From an uncultured Erysipelotrichaceae bacterium (GTDB lineage Bacteria > Bacillota_I > Bacilli_A > Erysipelotrichales > Erysipelotrichaceae), in contig ONOV01000074.1 of NCBI GenBank assembly GCA_900319505.1, positions 1 through 15,158 of the forward strand: DNA of 15,158 nt. Direction: 5' to 3'. A program made the position numbers and the translations under genes. This document shows positions 1-7,584 of the stretch, piece after piece. The notes under the pieces are model-generated. The model was not told the DNA's origin. It saw only the letters and a list, made by a program, of their open reading frames with translations, and searched no databases. Every line of letters begins with the position of its first letter. Within the stretch, counting starts at the first letter, position 1.

Positions 1-473
1 CCGTCTGCTTCATTTTTTGATACATAACAGATCCGATCATAGCCGATATAGACTTTCGACTTGAGATCATAGTAATGTATCAGATAATCAATCTCACGGG
101 ATGTACTGTTATCAGTATGAGGCGGGATGCCTTTGAACAGATAATTTCTCGCTTCGCGATCTTCCATCATGAAACGTTTCTTATAAACGATATTGCCGTA
201 TTTCTTCTTTGTTTCAAGAAAGACCGGCGTATCATCTTCGGGTTCACTGTACGTTGTGAGCCGCAGCTTCATCTTGCAGGATGGATGGGACAGTGATGCG
301 GAAATAAGCTGGGCAGCATCATTGTCAAAGTAAATGGTATGGCAGTGATAGCTGAAGTAGATGTCAGGTTTGAGATACGGCAGAGCAAGCTGCAGGAAGA
401 GATCAGCCTGTTTCTGATTCAGTAAGTATTTATCTTCAACCCGCTGGAAGGTATCAATCGGCTGCTGGTTCAT
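1..473 (-). CDS. VTC (polyphosphate polymerase) domain protein, 3' end outside window
   Basis: The first 157 residues are present; the C-terminus lies beyond the left edge. The ATG at 473 is preceded by an AAGGAG site about 7 nt upstream. The N-terminus has the hallmarks of bacterial VTC-domain proteins, which belong to the triphosphate tunnel fold of yeast Vtc4: a basic/acidic start R11-V-E13-D-K15-YLL, a YFD turn at 48-50, a KMKLRL strand at 67-72 replacing the usual K-x-R-x-R pattern, and FLETKKK followed by KKR at 85-100. In that fold alternating Glu, Lys and Arg residues line a tunnel that binds metal and phosphate. Family members make or bind inorganic polyphosphate at the membrane, often encoded next to a DUF4956 membrane protein, which could lie beyond the edge. 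Enzymatic activity is inferred from the family only. No convincing promoter is visible in 474-593. Confidence 0.82.
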   Translation of the reverse strand, partial: MNQQPIDTFQRVEDKYLLNQKQADLFLQLALPYLKPDIYFSYHCHTIYFDNDAAQLISASLSHPSCKMKLRLTTYSEPEDDTPVFLETKKKYGNIVYKKRFMMEDREARNYLFKGIPPHTDNSTSREIDYLIHYYDLKSKVYIGYDRICYVSKNEAD

Positions 474-593
474 ATGTGTCTCCTTTTTTGTTTACATGAA
501 GATCATAAACAGCCGATTTGTGTTCACTCTGACTTCATTTTGAAAATTATGTGAAATGTTAAATCCAGATAAACTTTCTTACAGATCCATAAC

Positions 594-626
594 AAAAGGA
601 AGAAGTCACGCTGAACTTCTTCCTTT
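594..626 (-). terminator. Rho-independent terminator of the large c-di-GMP gene
   Basis: A perfect 12-bp inverted repeat (arms 595-606 and 615-626, AAAGGAAGAAGT paired with ACTTCTTCCTTT) surrounds an 8-nt loop. On the minus strand the stem begins 3 nt beyond the TGA stop at 630-632 and runs into CCTTTTGTTATG, a moderately U-rich tail. It should end the transcript of the 1680-residue gene and separate it from the VTC gene. Confidence 0.8.
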
Positions 627-629
627 GCT

Positions 630-3600
630 TCAGCCATTGATATTCTTTGTATTGAAATCCGTTACGATCTGTGCAGTCCCGGCTTTCTTCGCTTCAAACA
701 TATACCGGTCAGCCCGATCCACCAATGACTTCAGATCATCATTTTCCCTGACAATCGTGATGCCGATGGCAGTCTGACATGTGATCTTGCGGCCATGGAC
801 CTCGATTTCACATTTCTCGGCTGCGGCTTTGAAGCGCAGTCCCGCGCCTTCAATATCCTGCGGATGTTTCAATTGCAGCAGGCCGACAAACTCATCACCG
901 CCCCAGCGGCAGAAGCGGTCCGCCTTGCGTCCGTATTTCCGCAGCATCATACCGATCTCTTTCAGCATCGCATCACCTGCTTCATGACCATACGTATTGT
1001 TGATCTCATGCAGGTAATCCGCATCCGCAAAGAGCACTGCAAACAGATTTCCGGTACGTCTGAACCTTTCCAGTTCATCCTGCATACAGGCTTCCATGTA
1101 CTTTCTTCCCGGCAGGCATGTCAAGGCATCACGGGTAGCCGTTTCATACAGTTCCCGGATCAACGTGGCATCATAGTCCTTATCGGCAAGCGGGAAGAAG
1201 AAGGAAAGCAGCTGTGTCACCCTGCCGTTCTCATCCCTGATCGGCGTCAGAACATTGCGTACCAGAATCTCACTACCGTCTTTTCTGCGCATGAACATCT
1301 GCAGGGAAGAAGAGCGGCCGGTACGATAGGCCACTACCGCAGGACAGAACTGGTTCGACACTTTTTCACCTGTGGTAAATGAACAGCCAAGCGGCGTATC
1401 CGTGCACTTTCTGCCCTGCATTTCCGCAGCTGTAAAGCCAAGCAGTGACGCGGCCTCAGCACTCCAGTAAAGAACCGTATGATCCGGTTTCAGGATATAG
1501 CAGCCGATCGGTATTTCATCCAGCAGTTTCAGCAGAACCTTTTCATCCTGCAGAGCCAGCCCATTGTCATCCGCTTCTGTCTTTGTGGCGGAAGGATAAA
1601 TCATTTCCAGAATCTGATGATGCAGCCGTATGATCTCATCCGCGTTCATTGTTCTGACTTTTGCATACAGAGAGCAGGGAATGCCCTCTACTTCATGGAT
1701 GGCGTTGATGCCCCTGCGGATGATCTCCGCCTTATCCTTCAGTTCATTTCCATCCTTCAAACCCATGGTAACTGCAAAGAAACCGACATCCAGGCTTTCA
1801 CAGGAACCTGTCTGCTTCAATGTTCCACGGATCACCTGCATACATGCCTTTGATACAGAATGCATGGTGGCATGGCCGAATTTCTCTGCAATCCGGATCA
1901 GCTCCGGCACATGGATATATATGACGCCAAACGGTCTGTGATTGAGACGGTAGTCAGTCTGATAAGCCTCAAGATCCTGCATATAGCGGTCTTTCCCACG
2001 ACCTTCTTTCATCAGATCGTCTGCCTGTTCTTTCCGGTCTGCCGCAATCTTCTGCGGATCAATGAAATATCCCATCAGACCGGATATTCTTCCGTTCTGA
2101 TACGTCGGCCATTTCGTCGTATAGATCTCTCTCGACTCGCCCTGGCATATGCATCTGTCAGGCACATTCCGATACTCTTTTCCATTCTGCAGCAGTGCAT
2201 TCTCTTCTTCCCGGTATTCTTCACTATTCAGATGCCATCTCATGTCTTCATCTGTCCGGCCAAGAATCTCATTCACGGAAGAAAGACCATAATAATCCAT
2301 GAACGACTGGCTTGCGCCAAGGAATCTGCGCTCTCTGTCCTTCCAGAACACAGGCAGCGGTATATGACGCATTAGGCTGACAAAATATGCCATATCCCGA
2401 TTGCCCTTTTCAGCTGATGCTTCCCTGGAAAGATCCTTTTCATCCATTGTATGAATGACATACAGAATCTGCCGGCTGCCGGCATTAGGCACCAGAAGCA
2501 GCCGATGCGACATCCAGATATATGTTCCATCTGCCCCCTGGGTACGGAAAGCTTCATGCAGAATGCCGTATTCGGCCTTTTCAAGCCTTGTTAACAGCGT
2601 TGAAGGATCAATGAACGCATCATACTTTTTCCGATCTTCTTCAAAGACGGACGGCAGAACAGACGCATAATTTCCATTCTGATCTCTTACCGGTTCAAGA
2701 TTGCTGCGGGTAACTGCCAGATCGACAAAGCGCAGACTCTGAATTGTCATATCCTTTGTATTGATGGAAAAAAGATTGCGGTAAAAGTAGGTAAGATTTA
2801 TCAGCAGCTGATTCTGGGATGTCTGATCATTATCTTCAGAAGCTCCGCCGTTAATATGAAATACGTAGAAATGCGTATCATCATAGCGGCCAAGCATCTG
2901 GTATCTTACGACCCTTCTGTTTCCATTGAAGAAGGAGGTGATTTCACCGCTGTCATTCACCTTATCGGCATATTTTATAGCCTTTCTCAATTCCCGGCTG
3001 GCCACATTGTGGCTGTCATTCAAGGTATCTTCCAGGGCTTTCAGATCCGCAAAGCCGTCCTTTCTGAACTGCCTGAGACCGATATCATTGGCAAAAAGCA
3101 GATGGGTCTGACCGCCCTCCGCTTCACAGATCAATAACGGCACATCCGTCATGAAATCAACATGGCCCAGGGCATCATAGCAGATCTTCTGCTGGGCACT
3201 TTCAACCCCGATTCCATTATCAAGACAGTTCTGCAGAGACTCTTCAAATGGAAGCGGCCGGCTGAAGTAATACCCCTGCAGCATTTCACACCCAGCCTTC
3301 TTCAGAAATTCAACCTGTTCTTTCGTCTCCACGCCTTCAGCCAGCGTCCGGATACCGAGCCGCTTATCCATTTCAATGACCGAAATGATAATGTCACGGG
3401 AACGCTTCGTATCACTGCGCAGAAATCCCATATCCATCTTCAATAGATCAAACGAATAATCTTTCAGCAGATTTAATGTTGAATAGCCGCTGCCGAAATC
3501 ATCCATCCATAATTCATATCCAGCATTGCGGAATGACTGCAGGGCCTTGAGAATAGCACCTTCTTCTGAACGCATGATGCTTTCGGTTACTTCAATATGC

Positions 3601-5672
3601 AGCATGCGCCGGGGGATATCATAATGCATCACAAGATTCTCAATTTCCTGATAGATATCACAGCACAGGAAATCCAGTCTGGAAAGGTTGATGGAAATAG
3701 GTATTTCCATCAGATGCCTGCGGTATCGATCCGCAATCTGCTCCACTGCCTGCCGTATCACACAGAGATCAAGCTTATGAATCTGACGGGCATCTTCCAG
3801 CGGTTCAATAAAATCCACCGGCGGCAGCAGCCCTCTTTCCGGATCCTTCCAGCGGGCCAGTGCCTCCATGCCGCAGACCTGATTGGAAAGCGCCCGGACA
3901 ACCGGCTGATAATAAACCACAATCCATCCTTTTTTAATCGCTTCATCGATATGTGAAACAACATAGGCATTCTCCGTCAATGCTTCCCCGATGTCCCTGG
4001 TATACCAGGCAAAATGAAGACCGATCTTCTTGCGGCTTTCATCCGATGCTGCCTTGGCTCTGTTGCATACCGTGGACGCATCCAGGGCAGGATCATCCCA
4101 GATACAGGCACCGACACTGCATTCTGCATTCAGCGGGAGTACCTGATTGATCTTTTCAAGCGCGTCCTTTGCTCTCTTTTCCAGATTCCGCGTATCGCTC
4201 AGTACCGCATAGCGGTCCACATCCCAATGGGAAACAATACTTCCCGGAAAACTTTTCTGCAGACTCTCTGCCACCCGGCGCAGCGTATCATCGCCATAGG
4301 CCATGCCGTAGAGAAGATTGATCATACGGAAATTGATCAGATCGAAATACAGTACGGCAAGTTCTCCCTCTGTGGAAACATCACGTTTCCTGCGGCGGTA
4401 CTGCCGCATGCTGTCAAGGAATGTACGCATATCAGGCAGGCCGGTCAGAGGATCCCGGCCGGTGATGGGTGAAACTGCAGAAGAAGTGCTTTCAGATGAA
4501 GCAGAACTGCTGCCTCCCTCCTTTATTTCGGCACTTGCACCGTCAATCCTGCTCTCGCCTTCGTTCTTTGCCTGGTACAGATAATAATCCGCATTATTGA
4601 TCATTGTCCTGAGGTCCTTCTCCGTATGCGGCTGATCCGCGTAATAGCCGATGCAGCAGGAAATTTCGATCTCATCTTCCTTTGTCTCACACAGTTTCTG
4701 AAATGCTTCCAGCCGCCGGCGGAAAGCAGCCGCTTCTTCATTTTCAGAGATGATCAGAAATTCATCGCCGCCATAGCGGTAGCAGTGATCATTCATACCA
4801 TGAAAGATGTGTTTCAGATAGCTTCCTGTCTTGGCCAGAATCTTGTCGCCATATACATGACCATAGATATCATTGCACTTCTTGAATGAATCAAGATCGA
4901 TCAGAGAAACACAGAGAGACTGATTCAGAAAACGTGAAAAATCAGCCCGCAAAGCCGTTCGATTGGCTACATGGGTCAGTTCATCGGTACGGCTGTCATG
5001 ATAGAACTGATCCTTCTGTCTCTGGATGAAGTATTTCTCTTTTTCCCGCTGGGCAAAAGACTGCAGACGGAATTTATTCACAAAACCGCAGATAACAAAC
5101 AATGCCACAATATCAACAATATTCTGCCAGGCAACCGAACGCTTTGCCGCAGTCAGTACGGCCAATACCGAAATGACATTGATGACAACATTGCGGAAAA
5201 AGGAACGCAGGTCCAAATTGGGGACCAGATAGATAATGATTGAAATCAGAATATATTCAAAGAAGAAGCTGCTGTTCTCCTGCGTCGTGAAGAAGGTGGC
5301 ACTGGCAAGAACCATGTTGATACCGGTAAAAGAGATGAACAGACGCCGGTAGCGCGCCGATGAAATATGATCCGAATGCGTGCTGACATAATACATCGCT
5401 GCAAAAAACAGCAGATTTATACAAAAGATAGCCAGATAGACGGATGTGGCATTGATGGCAGGAATCACAAAACCGGTCGAGAAAGGAGAATACGTTCCGA
5501 TAAAGCCAATGAGGGAAATAATACACACCATCGCGGCTGCTGTCATGCATAGAGAAAGGTTGTAGGAATAGAAGTCCTGCATCATTTCCGCATCCCACTT
5601 TGAAACTTTCACATCCTCATTGATAAAATACTCACGCAGTCTCCTGACCATATTTTCTATTGCAGCCTTCAT
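630..5672 (-). CDS. Membrane-anchored multidomain c-di-GMP protein: GGDEF, degenerate GGDEF, EAL, PAS, degenerate GGDEF, PAS, GGDEF
   Basis: An uninterrupted 1680-residue chain. ATG at 5672 has AGGAG about 10 nt upstream. Order: six predicted membrane helices between residues 40 and 198; coiled linker; GGDEF-1 (225-375) with DLDSF 259-263 and intact GGDEF 301-305 but G292-MN-D295 where the inhibitory RxxD would be; Ser-rich linker 386-402; GGDEF-2 (405-550), signature changed to DVDRY 484-488; EAL (565-815) with E603, N662, E694, D724, D725, K745, E779 and Q799, the full catalytic set at near-RocR spacing; two PAS-like regions (about 840-940 and 955-1075); PAS (1095-1205); a GGDEF-like domain without signature (1245-1360); PAS (1382-1492); GGDEF-4 (1505-1675) with GGDEF 1591-1595 and I-site R1582-KA-D1585. 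Known chemistry: GGDEF joins two GTP into c-di-GMP and EAL cleaves it to pGpG. Both should be possible here. The domain calls are firm; the net output is unknown. Confidence 0.95.
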   Translation of the reverse strand: MKAAIENMVRRLREYFINEDVKVSKWDAEMMQDFYSYNLSLCMTAAAMVCIISLIGFIGTYSPFSTGFVIPAINATSVYLAIFCINLLFFAAMYYVSTHSDHISSARYRRLFISFTGINMVLASATFFTTQENSSFFFEYILISIIIYLVPNLDLRSFFRNVVINVISVLAVLTAAKRSVAWQNIVDIVALFVICGFVNKFRLQSFAQREKEKYFIQRQKDQFYHDSRTDELTHVANRTALRADFSRFLNQSLCVSLIDLDSFKKCNDIYGHVYGDKILAKTGSYLKHIFHGMNDHCYRYGGDEFLIISENEEAAAFRRRLEAFQKLCETKEDEIEISCCIGYYADQPHTEKDLRTMINNADYYLYQAKNEGESRIDGASAEIKEGGSSSASSESTSSAVSPITGRDPLTGLPDMRTFLDSMRQYRRRKRDVSTEGELAVLYFDLINFRMINLLYGMAYGDDTLRRVAESLQKSFPGSIVSHWDVDRYAVLSDTRNLEKRAKDALEKINQVLPLNAECSVGACIWDDPALDASTVCNRAKAASDESRKKIGLHFAWYTRDIGEALTENAYVVSHIDEAIKKGWIVVYYQPVVRALSNQVCGMEALARWKDPERGLLPPVDFIEPLEDARQIHKLDLCVIRQAVEQIADRYRRHLMEIPISINLSRLDFLCCDIYQEIENLVMHYDIPRRMLHIEVTESIMRSEEGAILKALQSFRNAGYELWMDDFGSGYSTLNLLKDYSFDLLKMDMGFLRSDTKRSRDIIISVIEMDKRLGIRTLAEGVETKEQVEFLKKAGCEMLQGYYFSRPLPFEESLQNCLDNGIGVESAQQKICYDALGHVDFMTDVPLLICEAEGGQTHLLFANDIGLRQFRKDGFADLKALEDTLNDSHNVASRELRKAIKYADKVNDSGEITSFFNGNRRVVRYQMLGRYDDTHFYVFHINGGASEDNDQTSQNQLLINLTYFYRNLFSINTKDMTIQSLRFVDLAVTRSNLEPVRDQNGNYASVLPSVFEEDRKKYDAFIDPSTLLTRLEKAEYGILHEAFRTQGADGTYIWMSHRLLLVPNAGSRQILYVIHTMDEKDLSREASAEKGNRDMAYFVSLMRHIPLPVFWKDRERRFLGASQSFMDYYGLSSVNEILGRTDEDMRWHLNSEEYREEENALLQNGKEYRNVPDRCICQGESREIYTTKWPTYQNGRISGLMGYFIDPQKIAADRKEQADDLMKEGRGKDRYMQDLEAYQTDYRLNHRPFGVIYIHVPELIRIAEKFGHATMHSVSKACMQVIRGTLKQTGSCESLDVGFFAVTMGLKDGNELKDKAEIIRRGINAIHEVEGIPCSLYAKVRTMNADEIIRLHHQILEMIYPSATKTEADDNGLALQDEKVLLKLLDEIPIGCYILKPDHTVLYWSAEAASLLGFTAAEMQGRKCTDTPLGCSFTTGEKVSNQFCPAVVAYRTGRSSSLQMFMRRKDGSEILVRNVLTPIRDENGRVTQLLSFFFPLADKDYDATLIRELYETATRDALTCLPGRKYMEACMQDELERFRRTGNLFAVLFADADYLHEINNTYGHEAGDAMLKEIGMMLRKYGRKADRFCRWGGDEFVGLLQLKHPQDIEGAGLRFKAAAEKCEIEVHGRKITCQTAIGITIVRENDDLKSLVDRADRYMFEAKKAGTAQIVTDFNTKNING

Positions 5673-5715
5673 CTCGATCTATCTCCTGTTGACTCAATCA
5701 CGGAAAACGCACCCG

Positions 5716-5732
5716 GTTCACGCATCATTCAT
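5716..5732. repeat. 17-nt repeat, copy 1 (leader of the c-di-GMP gene)
   Basis: GTTCACGCATCATTCAT here is identical to 8998-9014. Both copies lie 5' of a minus-strand gene, here 44 nt before the ATG of the c-di-GMP protein. On the minus strand the repeat reads ATGAATGATGCGTGAAC, which contains a four-codon open frame (Met-Asn-Asp-Ala-stop). The flanks differ between copies. Confidence 0.55.
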
Positions 5733-5752
5733 CCAGCCTTTAAAGCCGTTCC

Positions 5753-5771
5753 GTACGGCATTCTGCCGTAC
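5753..5771 (-). other. Hairpin at the predicted 5' end of the c-di-GMP gene transcript
   Basis: On the minus strand GTACGGCA-GAA-TGCCGTAC forms a perfect 8-bp stem with a three-base loop. It begins a few nt after the start site predicted from the TATACT box at 5782-5787 and lies about 80 nt before the ATG. No U-run follows, so it is not a terminator. It may protect the 5' end of a very long mRNA or form part of a larger leader structure; I do not recognise a known riboswitch. Confidence 0.5.
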
Positions 5772-5781
5772 TCTATGATGA

Positions 5782-5829
5782 AGTATAATCTGACGGCAAT
5801 CATCATCATATACAAATATTTGTATATGA
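5782..5829 (-). promoter_or_regulatory. Candidate promoter with a perfect 24-bp palindrome over its -35 region
   Basis: Positions 5806-5829 form a perfect 24-bp palindrome whose inner 20 bases are ATATACAAATATTTGTATAT. Downstream on the minus strand, TATACT (5782-5787) is a five-of-six match to a -10 box. A 17-nt spacer places the -35 hexamer (TATGAT, poor match) at 5805-5810, on the edge of the palindrome. A symmetric site there fits an operator for a dimeric regulator, acting as a roadblock or compensating for the poor -35. The palindrome itself is certain; its role is inferred. Confidence 0.5.
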
Positions 5830-5951
5830 CTTTCTATTTCAGATCTTCAGATCCAGCCTTTATATCATTTCATCCCTCATCATGTCTTGAATCATACTCC
5901 AAACGAAGGTATTCCTGTCATAATATCATATTAATGAACAGAAATCGCATG

Positions 5952-5983
5952 AAAAAAGGCCTAAGCCTATTTCTGCTTAAGCC
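5952..5983 (-). terminator. Terminator overlapping the end of the GNAT-pyrophosphatase-like gene
   Basis: On the minus strand GGCTTAAGC (5975-5983) pairs with GCTTAGGCC (5958-5966), nine base pairs with one G-T wobble, over an 8-nt loop, followed by TTTTTT (5957-5952). The ascending arm is made from codons for the Trp-Leu-Lys-Gln end of the protein, and the TAG stop (5967-5969) lies in the loop. This ends the SseB-GNAT transcript before the c-di-GMP gene promoter region. Confidence 0.85.
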
Positions 5984-6737
5984 ATGATATGCGGATTTCA
6001 TAGTCCTGTTCTGTTTCCAGAACGGCATTTCTGACAGCTTCTTCATTGAAGACTGCGGCAGAACTGACAATCCATCTGGTACGTTCTTCGTCCCGATGGT
6101 AGATGATGGCAATGACCGTACCGGTGAATTCTTCCAGAGGCTCTTCAGGGCCATAGACATATGCTTCCTGCAGATCCTTGTGATGAAGGCTCTCTTCCGT
6201 ATAACCGAAATTACATTGATACATAACATCCGGCAGAAAAGGATGGAAGGAACCATAGGGATGGTCAATGATGACCTTTACCTTACGGCCGAGATTTCTT
6301 TCACCGGTTCTGTATTCCATCAATCGCATCTTCATATCGGAAGCGATGATGCCGTCCCCTTCTCTTTCAAAGCCGATCTTTTCATAGAAAGGAACCGCCT
6401 GTTCCAGGGCATTGACACTGACGCGCTGAACACCTTCCTCCTCAGCCTGTTCAATCAGTTCTTTTACAAGGGCTGCCGCAGCTCCATGTCTTTGATGGGC
6501 CCTGTCTGTAAACAGCAGAGAAAGATGATATGTTTCCGGATCATAGCCGAGAACAGAGATGAGTCTGTCCCCCAGATATGCTCCCAGCCATGAAAGGTCA
6601 TTTCCATGTTCTTCAAGAAAAGAAAGGAAAGAAGCTGAAGCCTTATCATTGAAGCCAAGATGCTCCTCCTCTTCAAAAACCTTCTGAATAAAAGAAACAG
6701 CCGCAGCTGTTTCCGTATCTCTGATCATGACTGTCAT
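5967..6737 (-). CDS. GNAT acetyltransferase fused to an inorganic-pyrophosphatase-like domain
   Basis: The 256 residues form two domains. Residues 1-140 are a GNAT fold with the acetyl-CoA pyrophosphate-binding motif QRHGAA (82-87) in the usual place before an alpha helix and the late YEKIGF motif (118-123). Residues 148-256 (GRKVKVIIDHPYGSFHP, then NFGY, AYVYG, FTGTVIAIIY) match the short class-I-inorganic-pyrophosphatase-like proteins of anaerobic Bacillota. The segment that in relatives reads roughly DGEEQDAY is KDLQEAY here (187-193), so one acidic metal-ligand position is Glu rather than Asp; hydrolase activity is uncertain. The substrate of the GNAT half is unknown. The ATG overlaps the TGA of the SseB gene as ATGA, which argues for translational coupling. 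ATG at 6728 (residue 4) is an alternative start. An AAGGAGG inside the SseB gene lies about 30 nt upstream. Confidence 0.83.
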   Translation of the reverse strand: MTVMIRDTETAAAVSFIQKVFEEEEHLGFNDKASASFLSFLEEHGNDLSWLGAYLGDRLISVLGYDPETYHLSLLFTDRAHQRHGAAAALVKELIEQAEEEGVQRVSVNALEQAVPFYEKIGFEREGDGIIASDMKMRLMEYRTGERNLGRKVKVIIDHPYGSFHPFLPDVMYQCNFGYTEESLHHKDLQEAYVYGPEEPLEEFTGTVIAIIYHRDEERTRWIVSSAAVFNEEAVRNAVLETEQDYEIRISWLKQK

Positions 6738-7519
6738 ATAGCAAGATTGCGGTCATACAGGGCAATACCTCCTTGTACGATGGCCTTTTCTGCTTCATCA
6801 CTGTACCAGACGGCTTCTACCGGTACATCCTTGGCATAGGATACAGCACATGCCTGGATTTCATCCAGCAGTTTCTGTTCCTGCTGATCTGCCGCTACGA
6901 CAAGAATAAAGGAAAGCTCCGGACCGACAAGCTTCTGTTTGAGCCATACACGATCAACCGAAGGCTTCTTGCCGCATAATTCATAAACGGCATTGGCCAT
7001 TTTAGTCGGATAGACTCTCGGTTCAGAGTAGACCGGCCTGACCGCCGGGGCTGGGCGCTGAGACTGGGCAGCCGGTTTGATTTTGCCTTCCAGCATCAGA
7101 ACCATATTCTTCGGCACAACAATGTTATCAGAACCCGGATTCAGAATAATGCCCGCTGCCTTCTGATCCTTGGCAGAAAGCATCTGAGCAAACAGCTGCA
7201 GTCTGTTGACAACAAGCTTGGGTTTTTCTTCTCCGAACTTGATCTTGTCTGTCTTCGGGAAAGATGTGAAAGCCGGGAAGAATGTCTTGCCGTCATTTGT
7301 ATTGAGCATATAGAACTTGATCTTCTGCTCTTTCATCACTGCCTTGCCTTCCTTCTCTTCAATATCGAAGGCACACGGTGAAAGCAGATGGGCATTTTTC
7401 AATGCACTGGATAAAGCCTGCTGTTTTTCAGGCGTTGAACCGTCTTTCAGAGACGCAATGATTTTTTCCAGTTCCGGATTTTCCACCGGCGGAATATTTT
7501 TTTCTTTCGGATCTGCCAT
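6734..7519 (-). CDS. SseB family protein
   Basis: The product is a 261-residue soluble protein. The start at ATG 7519 is supported by AAGGAG 7 nt upstream and a promoter just before it; the frame stays open further upstream, but that stretch encodes no conserved sequence and runs into the MATE gene. Residues 14-146 resemble the SseB N-terminal domain (helical NPELEKIIASL start, FPAFTS strand, VPKNMVLMLEG end). A Pro-rich linker (148-168) joins the SseB C-terminal domain (169-261; YELCGKKPSVDRVWLKQ, SFILVV, VEAVWYSD). SseB was named for an effect on serine sensitivity in E. coli; its molecular role is not settled, and the two domains often occur in poorly understood Bacillota proteins. The gene is first in a two-gene operon with the GNAT-pyrophosphatase fusion, overlapping it by 4 nt. 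Confidence 0.88.
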   Translation of the reverse strand: MADPKEKNIPPVENPELEKIIASLKDGSTPEKQQALSSALKNAHLLSPCAFDIEEKEGKAVMKEQKIKFYMLNTNDGKTFFPAFTSFPKTDKIKFGEEKPKLVVNRLQLFAQMLSAKDQKAAGIILNPGSDNIVVPKNMVLMLEGKIKPAAQSQRPAPAVRPVYSEPRVYPTKMANAVYELCGKKPSVDRVWLKQKLVGPELSFILVVAADQQEQKLLDEIQACAVSYAKDVPVEAVWYSDEAEKAIVQGGIALYDRNLAI

Positions 7520-7549
7520 AGTATTCTCCTTTTTTATATACACCCGATT

Positions 7550-7579
7550 AGTATAACTGTATTTTCTCTTCTGTGGCAA
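7550..7579 (-). promoter_or_regulatory. Promoter of the SseB-GNAT operon
   Basis: TTGCCA (7574-7579) and TATACT (7550-7555) are each five-of-six matches to the vegetative hexamers, separated by 18 nt. They lie between the MATE stop and the SseB ATG. The predicted leader is about 25 nt and includes the AAGGAG site. The SseB gene can therefore be transcribed independently of the MATE gene, although no terminator separates them. Confidence 0.65.
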
Positions 7580-7584
7580 ACACA

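Noticed and set aside
795..4472. Several plus-strand open frames of 90-195 codons inside the c-di-GMP gene (for example 795-1382, 1860-2375, 4014-4472)
   Set aside because: They are antisense to well-conserved GGDEF, EAL and PAS coding sequence, lack ribosome binding sites, and encode compositionally odd proteins without recognisable domains.
4466..4515. Serine-codon-rich stretch as a possible repeat array or recombination site
   Set aside because: It encodes a flexible linker (residues 386-402) between two GGDEF domains and has no regular DNA period.
5673..5775. c-di-GMP riboswitch in the leader of the c-di-GMP gene
   Set aside because: I looked for the conserved GEMM-type core and tetraloop-receptor pattern and did not see it; only a simple hairpin is present.
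5775..5987. 70-codon plus-strand frame across the 5673-5966 gap
   Set aside because: No ribosome binding site; it crosses the palindrome and the terminator and encodes no recognisable sequence. The gap is better explained as control DNA.
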